Shown: positions 56,561-64,000 of the stretch, one piece after another
Layout: every line of letters starts with the position of its first letter
How positions within the stretch are numbered: the stretch's first letter is position 1
Assembly: GCF_000327385.1 (NCBI RefSeq)
Contig: NW_008707425.1
Coordinates: 2,320,138-2,384,137, forward strand
Source of the DNA: Lottia gigantea
Taxonomy: Eukaryota > Mollusca > Gastropoda > Lottiidae
Length of the DNA: 64,000 bases
Direction: 5' to 3'
The notes under the pieces: generated by a model
What the model saw: only the letters and a program-made list of their open reading frames with translations
Told to the model about the DNA's origin: nothing
The model's database searches: none
Translations under genes and position numbers: made by a program

Positions 56561-57639
56561 TACTCAGTTGAGAAATTACTCAAATACGGGGACCAGAAAC
56601 CATTCTCAGGATTATTTTCAGTTGAGGAAAATTTTCCTCTTGTTGAGTAAAAAGATGAAGACTTTCTTATCTCAACCAATGAAAATTAACAGTGGTCATA
56701 TTAACTGAATGTGATTAATGGTAGTGTAAAATTATAGACTACATGTCTATATAAATATATTGTGGAAACATCATGTATGTGTATTGAGTGAAGAGAAAGT
56801 GTAGTGAGCGAAGGCCAAGAATAACGGTTACTATTACATTTAGCCTATTAACTGAGCATTAGAAAACCCACAATTGTAGCTTGTAAACACTCTGGAAGGC
56901 ACAATTCTCTAGAAACGTGATGGCATTGTGTATTAACACCAAAGGATTAACCCTATTAAAACAAGAAAAATATGTACTTTCTAATATATGTTGATATATG
57001 CATTTTTATTCTCTTAAAATTATGCAAATCATCCTCAGAATTCGAACTGGTAGCTTTTCGAATAAGTTTGCTCTCTAATGGTCTCGCATCTTGTACTCCT
57101 GATATCATATCTTAACTTTTAAAAATTTGCTTTGGATTCCCATTTGTGTCCGTTTATAAGAAATGAGTAAAGAAGATCTTAAATTAGGATTAAATGAAAT
57201 GAAATGGATGGAGTTTTACGTCCTACCTTTCTGCACCATGCAGTGTTCAATGAGGGAAATTTTGCCAGGACAGCATCATTGGAAACGCAATTTTTTATAG
57301 ATAAACAAACAGAAAAGTTGAAGTGAGAACAATCCGAGACAGTCAGTTAATTCCTTGCATTAATACTAATAAACTGTAGGGTTGTGGACTGATCCAGAAT
57401 TAAGAACAACCTAGATAACGTTTGATAATGAATGTGCCTTGGAGGATCTATAAAGAAAAAATAGTATAGTTTTAGTTGGAGAGGAGGGACAGGATTAATG
57501 ATTGCTTATGCCGTTTGTCGAAAGAATAACACAAGGAAATGTTCTATAGTGTCTACGCACGAAAATAGGTTACACCACTGTATAAAATATTCAACCTTCA
57601 GTCTTATGAACTTATATAATGTATAATATTAACAAGTTT
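56561..57639. other. Unassigned DNA
   Basis: Paired CTCAAC / GTTGAG words occur at 56520-56680, suggesting a small folded repeat. No gene or known element is visible in the rest. Confidence 0.4.
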
Positions 57640-58020
57640 AGTCAAAATTTGTCAAGAATTGGGCCTTCAAGAGTGATCACAGGCTAAAACTTGGAACGAA
57701 CAAGGGCAATTACTCAAACTAAATATTTTTTTATTCTTCTGATGTTCGATAGGGTTCATCATTGGTCGATAACAAACACTCACACCTAGTTTCATCATAA
57801 TCCGTCAAGAATTGTGTCTTCTAGAGTGTTAACGCGCTATAAATTGAACGCATTTTCAAGAACAAGGACAATAACTCATTTTTCGATTTCTCGGATTTTC
57901 AACAGGGTTCACCGTTTGGTGATTACAAACAACCATACCCAGTTTCGTCGAAATCAGTCAGGAATTGTGCCCTGTAGAGTGTTTACGAGCAAATGGACCC
58001 CATTTCATGTGGGCGTATAA
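57640..58020. repeat. Family M short-unit repeat, about 150-bp units
   Basis: AGGGTTCATCATTGG (57756) and AGGGTTCACCGTTTGG (57905) start successive units with ACAAACACTCACACC / ACAAACAACCATACC. The array ends CATGTGGGCGTATAAAAT. The family also occurs at 10030-10540 and 53560-53835. Confidence 0.6.
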
Positions 58021-58180
58021 AATTAATTGGTATATATCACTAAATAGAACATGAGAATCACATTTAAAATCCGAAGAAATTAACCCTCTAGGACAGCCAT
58101 AAAACCGGAGGTCAAATATGAAAGTATCAAATGATTGACAAGGCCAATGACCTTTGACCCAATGGAGGTCAAATAGTATA
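58021..58180 (-). repeat. Family R fragment, copy 9 (inverted)
   Basis: TTAACCCTCTAGGACAGCC, AAACCGGAGGTCAAATATGA and TGACCTTTGACCCAATGGAG match the 46310-46460 part of copy 4. Confidence 0.55.
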
Positions 58181-58184
58181 AGTA

Positions 58185-58256
58185 TCTAGGAATTTAATGC
58201 GCTCAGATGTAAAGCATTACATTAATCCCTTTTTACCTGAGCGTTTTAATTCCTCG
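58185..58256. repeat. Inverted repeat of unknown origin
   Basis: AGGAATTTAATGCGCTCAG pairs with CTGAGCGTTTTAATTCCT across about 30 bases, with one or two mismatches. It could be a short palindromic element or the end of one. Confidence 0.5.
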
Positions 58257-58394
58257 GTTCACACATCTACCCACTTCCATCATAATAATAATATCAAAAA
58301 TAAAAAAAGACTATCTTACATTACACCAATACCTTAAAATCATATCATATATTAAATCCCATTTTAAAAAAAAGGATTGATATTTACACAAAAA

Positions 58395-60003
58395 CCTATG
58401 AGTATGAATAGCCAAACAGCGCACTTTTCCATAACACACGAAAAGCTTAATCTCACACGAGTGGAACGTGAAGCGTTAAACTTACTTAAGAAAGACGATA
58501 GCATTGTTATTAAAAAGAGTGACAAAGACTCGTGTTGTCATTCTAAATAGGGAGGATTACGTTTCAGAAGCAGAGAATCAACTGAATAATCCTATACATT
58601 ATGCCGTTTAACCGAAACCAATGAAACTGCTAATATTCTTGCGGATTGAGTCAAAACTAGTTATTGAGAAACAATATGACTATCCGTCTGCCAAACCTGA
58701 TTGTCGCGAGAATCCAACCAAGGAGTGGTTTATCTTGAATAAAATCCCTTAAGGCCGCCCAATTATATCTGACTGTGGTAGTGAGTCGTATGCAGTGTCA
58801 GGATACATTGATCATTTCTTACTACCTCATCGCGCCTACCTTAAAGACACAACCGATTTTGTCAATAAAATAAAAAATCGTCAAGTTCCCTCTAATGCTA
58901 TTTTAATTTCTATCGACGTTTCTTCTATGTATACCAATATCGATAACACTACTGTTTTAACGGCAGTTCGTAAAGCTTTTAAAAGAAACCTTGATCCAAA
59001 CAGACCCGACGATGCAATTCTTCAGCTTTTAAAGATTTGTCTTAGTCGAAACGATTTCACATTTAATGGTAAAACATATTTACAAACTTCAGGGACAGCT
59101 ATGAGCAAACGATTCGCCCCTTCGTACGCAAACCTTTTCATGGCAGAGTGAGAACGTGAGGTGTTGCCCCTCTGTCCATTTGACCCACTTTTTTACGGAC
59201 GCTTTTTGAATGATATTTTTATGGTTTGGACTTATTCTATCGAACAGTTTTGGAAATTCTTTGAAATTCTCAACAACCACTATCATTCCATCAAACTAAC
59301 CGCAAACGTGAGTGACAAAAGCATAGACTTTCTCGATTCCACTGTCTTTAAGGGAGATTCCATGGCAGAAACAAATAAACTGGATATTAAAGTGTTTTTC
59401 AAAGAAACTGATACTTATCAACTCTTGCACAAGAGCTCCTTTCATCTAAAACATACCTTTTCTGGTATAATTAAGTTTTACGATTTCATCGAATATGCAC
59501 AAGATCTTCTGATTTCAACCAAGTCTGTACGGTTGTTTTCTCAAAACTGAAAGAGCTTGGGTACTCTAAATGATTTTTACAAAACATAAAACATCCCACC
59601 TTAGCACAGATAGCATCTAAAAACAGGCTTTATGCCGAAGTACCTCCAGGTTTAAGAAGTTTGTCCAGTAGAGGCAAAACACGTCTCTTTATATCAGAAA
59701 CTCATTATTTTGTAAACAACTCTAAGAATAAAAGGTACCCGATCCAGAGACATCTAACGCGTGGACATTCGAATGTAATATATTTAATTTCATCCAAGAA
59801 ATGCCCCAAACAATATGTAGGAGAAACTAAGAATAACTCGTTTTAATGCTCATAGGTCGGACATCAAATTAAAGAAAGACAATCCTGTTTCTAATCATTT
59901 TAACCTCGATGACCATTCAATAGACGATCTCACCCTAATCCCAATTGAGCGTATAGAAATTGACTTGCCCGAAGATGAAACTACCAAATTCCGTCAATTC
60001 TAG
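58395..60003 (+). mobile_element. Penelope-like element copy E (degenerate)
   Basis: It runs from GTATGAATAGCCAAACAG in the N-terminal region to CCAAATTCCGTCAATTC near the end of the GIY-YIG domain. Frameshifts, stops (for example after GAGTGAGAACG at 59148) and small deletions affect it throughout. Open pieces remain at 58795-59151, 59161-59550 and 59661-59846. Motif C reads FLNDIFMVW, so one catalytic Asp is lost. The 3' terminus is missing. It is older than copies C and F. Confidence 0.85.
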
Positions 60004-60187
60004 TAATCCAAAATTCTTGAAAGCTATTGGCGAATTTTAACTGTCTCATTTACATTCTTTACATCCGTATCGTCCTCAAGTTCATTGGATTTTTTTTTAT
60101 CTCCTAGGAGCTTGTTTATTCCCTCGCTATTTTATTTGTCATAATTTTAAAAATTTTTAAATATCCAAAAAGGTCGAACGTGTTAGG
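60004..60187. other. Unassigned AT-rich spacer between PLE pieces
   Basis: AT-rich, with a run of T. No similarity to other parts of the window is noticed. Confidence 0.4.
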
Positions 60188-60273
60188 TTTCGGGGAAGGG
60201 ATGGTTTGATTCTCCCAAATGTACAGGGTGGAGCAGGCACTTTATTTAGAAATTGGGATTAAGGGTCTTGAAT
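60188..60273 (-). mobile_element. Inverted Penelope-like 3' terminus
   Basis: TTTCGGGGAAGGGATGGTTT to GGATTAAGGGTCTTGAATA is the reverse complement of the family 3' end (as at 43053-43136). With copy F downstream in the opposite orientation, it gives the inverted-end arrangement often seen at PLE insertions. Confidence 0.85.
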
Positions 60274-60454
60274 ATAAGATGGACAACTTAAAAGGAAGTG
60301 AAACTCATCTTCAATTTACTTAGATTTGCAAAACAATATCTTTTCTCACGACCAGTTTTATTGAACCGACCAATTTCAATCTGAAGTTTCAGATTTCCGA
60401 CACGGAATTAACAAATCAAGAATTTGAATTTGTCATTGATGTTCGAATCAAGAT
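60274..60454. other. Orphan segment between inverted PLE end and copy F
   Basis: The plus strand in one frame reads NFNLKFQISDTELTNQEFEF and IDVRI, with beta-strand-like character. It has no match elsewhere in the window and its origin is unknown. Confidence 0.35.
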
Positions 60455-62143
60455 ACGATTATATCTGACTGTGGTAGTGAGTCATATGCAGTGTCAGAAT
60501 ACATTGATCATTTCTTACTACCTCTAGCATGTCAACATCGCGCCTACCTTAAAGACACAACCGATTTTGTCAATAAAATAAAAAATCTTCGAGTTCCCTC
60601 TAATGCTATTTTAATTTCTATCGACGTTTCTTCTATGTATACCAATATCGATAACACTACTGGTTTAACGGCAGTTCGTAAAGCTTTTAATAGAAACCCA
60701 GATCCAAACAGACCCGACGATGCAATTCTACAGCTTTTAGAGATTTGTCTTAGTCGAAACGATTTCACATTTAATGGTAAAACATATTTACAAACTTCAG
60801 GGACAGCAATGGGCAAACGATTCGCCCCTTCGTACGCAAACCTTTTCATGGCAGAGTGGGAACGTGAGGTGTTGCCCCTCTGTCCATTTGACCCACATTT
60901 TTACGGACGCTTTTTGGATGACATTTTTATGGTTTGGACTTATTCTATCGAACAGTTTTGGGAATTCTTTGAAATTCTCAACAACCACCATCCTTCTATC
61001 AAACTAACCGCAAACGTGAGTGACAAAAGCATAGACTTTCTCGATACCACAGTCTTTAAGGGAGAGTCCATAGCAGAAACAAATAAACTGGATATTAAAG
61101 TGTATTTCAAAGAAACTGATACTCATCAACTCTTGCACAAGAGCTCCTTTCACCCAAAACATACCTTTTCTGGTATAATTAAGTCACAAGTTTTACGATT
61201 TCACCGAATTTGTACAAGATCTTCTGATTTCAACCGAGCCTGTACGATTGTTTTCTCAAAACTGAAAGAGCGTGGGTACTCTAAACGATTTTTACGAAAC
61301 ATAAAAAATTCTTATACAGACTTTATGCCGAAGTACCTCCAGGTTTAAGAAGTGCTCCATGTTTGTCCAGTAGATGCAAAACATGTCCCTTTATATCAGA
61401 AACTCATTATTTTGTAAGCAACTCTACGAATAAAAGGTACCCGATCCAGGAACATCTAACATGTGAACATTCGAATGTAATATATTTAATTTCATGCAAG
61501 AAATGCCCCAAACAATATGTAGGAGAAACTAAGAATAATTTACGAACTCGCTTTAATGCTCATAGGTCAGACATCAAATTAAAGAAAGAAAAGCCTGTTT
61601 CTAATCATTTCAACCTCGACGACAATTCAATAGACGATCTCGCCCTAATCCCAATTGAGCGTATAGAAATTGACTTGCCCGAAGATGAAACTACCAAATT
61701 CCGTCAATCTAGGGAAGTCCATTGGATTGAGACATTGAATACAGCAAGACCTATAGGACTAAATATTCATCATAATGTAGGCATAGCACCCTTTTGTTGT
61801 CCCGTTTAATACAACCAGCAATCGAGCAAGCAAGATAGTTCATGCCCACCATAAGAGCCTTCAAGAGAAATTCCCCTATGTCTATAAGCAGAAAGTGATA
61901 GTTGCATATTCAAAAAATAAGAACTTAAATGATAATATTGTTCATAGTAAACTAAAAACAATCAGCACATAACAGATACTATACTTCTCGCCCATCGGGC
62001 GAGTTATTTTTTCTAATTTCAGATCAGAATAAGAACAGAAGAAAACCCAATATCAAGACCCTTAATCCTAATTTCTAAATAAAGTGTCCGCTCCACTCTA
62101 GGCCTGTACATTTGGGAGAATCAAACCCTCCCTTCCCCGAAAT
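60455..62143 (+). mobile_element. Penelope-like element copy F (5' truncated)
   Basis: The copy begins inside the RT at GATTATATCTGACTGTGG and ends at the common 3' terminus. AATAAA is at about 62076 and the stem-loop at 61987-62003. The sequence is very close to copy C, which implies recent activity of the family. Confidence 0.9.
60491..61348 (+). pseudogene. PLE copy F reverse transcriptase, truncated but with intact catalytic motifs
   Basis: The 285-codon frame includes motif A SIDVSSMYTN, motif B GTAMGKRFAPSYANLF and motif C FLDDIFMVW with both Asp residues. A short deletion near 61312 shifts the frame, and the GIY-YIG part continues in another frame at 61363-61809. The N-terminal third is absent. 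Confidence 0.85.
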
Positions 62144-62144
62144 C

Positions 62145-62330
62145 GAAAGATGATGTATAATTTTTGTAGAACCTGAGCTTGCTAGACTTATCGAGATTTG
62201 AGTGCCAAGTTTGAAGATACTGGTCTTCAATTCGCCTTTTGACCACCATTGGGTTGAAAAACTGGGGATTCTTTAAGACGAACGTTAGCCCGAGTTCGTT
62301 GAAAAGAAACCCATTTACTCTTGCCATTCA
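62145..62330 (-). mobile_element. Possible LINE ORF2 C-terminal fragment
   Basis: The minus-strand product includes RIEDQYLQTWHSNLDKSSKL and RFYKNYTSSF. This resembles the region after the RT in some CR1/jockey-group proteins (an aromatic-rich WxxxLxxSSKLxxY pattern). The match is by eye and the piece is short. Confidence 0.4.
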
Positions 62331-62427
62331 TTTCATCTTGACACAGAATTTTATATACACAAAATCGAAGGATTGTCAGAACAAACAATTTTATACCAGC
62401 ATTAAGCGGACGTGATTTTGCGCAAAA

Positions 62428-62634
62428 TTGACAATGGGAAAAGACAAACTTCTCCCAATGCTGCTGCTAGCGAGGTGCCTTTTCCTAAACGGAGAATGTA
62501 CCTCAAGACATCGTTTTGAACACTTTCAAGAGAATTACCAGGGAGCAGACCCCAAACTTCAGAATTTTCTAGATATGTTCAAATATGAGGAATTAATCAA
62601 AGAGATGAGAGAACCAAATGCTTTTCTACCTTAG
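62428..62634 (+). CDS. Short open frame of unknown function
   Basis: The 68-codon frame starts with a hydrophobic N-terminus (LLPMLLLARCLFL) that could pass for a signal segment, followed by a charged, helical part (DPKLQNFLDMFKYEELIKEM). It lies between a LINE scrap and a Polinton terminus, so it may be a broken piece of a larger gene. Confidence 0.3.
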   Translation: MTMGKDKLLPMLLLARCLFLNGECTSRHRFEHFQENYQGADPKLQNFLDMFKYEELIKEMREPNAFLP

Positions 62635-62756
62635 GTTGCGATTCTCTTCTGTGCGCGATGGAACATCCCATTCCGAAGGAAGAGGATACCAAGATAAATG
62701 TTATCATTAACGATTTCGAAATTGATAGATTTCAACTTAAATGTATAATTCTCAGA

Positions 62757-64000
62757 CAGTAGTAGTACTAGACCTTTCAATATGATCGCAAGGGGATTCC
62801 CTATTCCATTTCATTCCATGGGGAAAGTGCCACCATATTGAAAGGTCCCAAAAAAAACCCCTAAACACCCTATATTTCATAAATTCTTACAGCTAAACAC
62901 CCTACATTCCATAAATTCCTACACCAAAAACATCTTCAATCAATCCCTACATTCCATCAACCCGCACCCAAAAAAGAACCTATTCATCCTACATATAATT
63001 AAATTAAACGAAAAAAGCATATTAAAAATAACCTTATATAAAATAACATCCTTGTTTCGCTTAACATCCGGTTTTAATAATGTAGAAACTTCTAGAAGGA
63101 AGATAACTCTTTTTTTGGAGAAAAAAAACTGACCACAATTTCTTCGTTAAATTAACTCATTTAGAAATAGGATGAGTTTAATTCTAAAACACGAACAACA
63201 CAAATTAGAAGATTATTCGGGCGACGGTATCTTTTCATCAATAGTTTCTCCAGGTAAAACAATAATTCCAAAAGAAGCTAGCTTTGTTTCAAACAACAAA
63301 TCTCTTATTTCATCATTTCATTCAATGGGGAAAAGTGCGACCATATTGAAAAGCCCCCCAAAAAACCCTAAATACACTACGTTTCATAAATTTTTACACC
63401 TATACACCCTACATTACACAAATTCTTACACCTAAACACCCTACATTCCATCAACCCCCACCCCAAAAAACCTATTCACCCTAACTTAAACGAAAAAAGC
63501 ATATTAAAAATAATCTTATATAAAATAACTTCCTTGTTTCGCTTAACATTCGGTTTTTAATAGCCTGTTATTTTTAGTCTAGAAACTTCTAGAAGGAAGA
63601 TAACCCTTTTTTGGAAAAAAAACAGACCACAATTTCTTCGTTAAATTAATTCATTTAAAAATAGGATGAGTTTAATTTTTTAACACGAACAACACAAATT
63701 CGAAGATTATTCGGGCGACGGTATCTTTTCATCAATATTTTCTCTAGGTAAAACAATAATTCCAAAACTAGCTAGCTTTGTTTCAAACAACACATCACTT
63801 ATTTCATCCGGTGTTAAAGCCGTCGACTTATTCAGAAAGTTCACGGAATTGAAATCTCAAAAATAGCTTAAAATATTACCAGAGGTTGTAGATGAATACA
63901 ATAACAAAATTCATTCATCTATAGGTGTCACACCAACACAAGCCACAAATAATCCAAATATTATAAAGTCAATTAACGCACAACATAACTACGAAAATGA
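62757..64000 (+). mobile_element. Polinton/Maverick fossil 6, integrase end, running off the window
   Basis: The terminus (AGTAGTACTAGACC, about 62761) is followed by a hairpin (62772-62790 with 62828-62846) and an ACACCCTACATTCCAT minisatellite. The small terminal gene comes next (MSLILKHEQHKLEDYSGDG at 63172). Terminal-repeat sequence then appears again (about 63318-63480), followed by a second copy of the small gene start (63666). Integrase C-terminal sequence (SSIGVTPTQATNN) runs to the right edge. It is broken in at least four places. The end region is duplicated. Confidence 0.8.

Noticed and set aside
58187-58255. Inverted repeat as a transcription terminator
   Set aside because: Intrinsic terminators of this kind are not used in nuclear animal genes. 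It is more likely a palindromic repeat.
1-64000. tRNA, rRNA or other standard RNA genes
   Set aside because: No cloverleaf A/B-box pairs or rRNA-like sequence were noticed on reading. A dedicated search was not possible.

Overview
The window looks like AT-rich nuclear DNA of an invertebrate, most likely a mollusc. It is almost entirely mobile-element debris. The only recognisable host gene is one large exon of an animal-type, chloride-dependent alpha-amylase on the minus strand (about 47701-48872), with good splice sites at both ends. The mollusc call rests on this gene, Polinton-like elements, intron-bearing Penelope-like elements and the style of the dispersed repeats. It is an inference.

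Layout: 1-1900 a broken Ty3/gypsy fossil (minus), with LTR-like or unassigned DNA to 3125. 3127-5525 a Polinton fossil. 5525-9110 two head-to-tail copies of a long non-coding repeat family (family R) rich in AGGTCA and CCGGAAGT words. 9235-9580 an old Penelope-like element (PLE) 5' piece. 9590-11270 short-unit repeats (family M) and unassigned DNA. 11270-13450 an inverted family R copy. 13550-14300 a ~190-bp satellite. 15075-17583 PLE copy A. 17584-19946 Polinton fossil. 19947-23839 PLE copy B. 23840-30713 and 30714-37980 two adjoining Polinton fossils, the first apparently inserted in the second. 38130-39145 and 43665-44060 one further Polinton fossil split by PLE copy C plus a partial tandem copy D (39146-43660). 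44105-44370 an old PLE scrap. 44505-45260 a candidate short inverted-repeat transposon. 45300-46990 family R. 47701-48872 the amylase exon. 48950-49790 family R. 49786-51560 an L1/Tx1-like LINE. 51740-54160 more family R and M. 54963-55315 a second LINE piece. 55885-56560 a Tc1-like remnant. 57640-58175 repeats. 58395-62143 PLE copies E and F, with an inverted PLE 3' end between them. 62757-64000 the end of another Polinton fossil.

The Penelope-like family is the most informative part. Copy C keeps a 709-codon open frame with reverse transcriptase and a C-terminal GIY-YIG nuclease. Upstream, copies B and C carry a second frame ending in an SGNH/GDSL-hydrolase-like domain. The join between the two frames holds a GTAAGT...TGTAG segment of 60-65 bp, whose removal would fuse them in phase in both copies. 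I do not know of a described PLE with this architecture, so it is the main candidate novelty.

The Polinton fossils together show the usual parts: integrase, adenain-type protease, protein-primed DNA polymerase B, packaging ATPase, and capsid and fibre-like genes. They also show a parvovirus-VP1-like phospholipase A2 segment in the integrase frame, and ends that hold a hairpin whose arms differ between copies yet still pair. All of them are broken. PLEs lie inside or beside Polinton sequence repeatedly and are younger than it.
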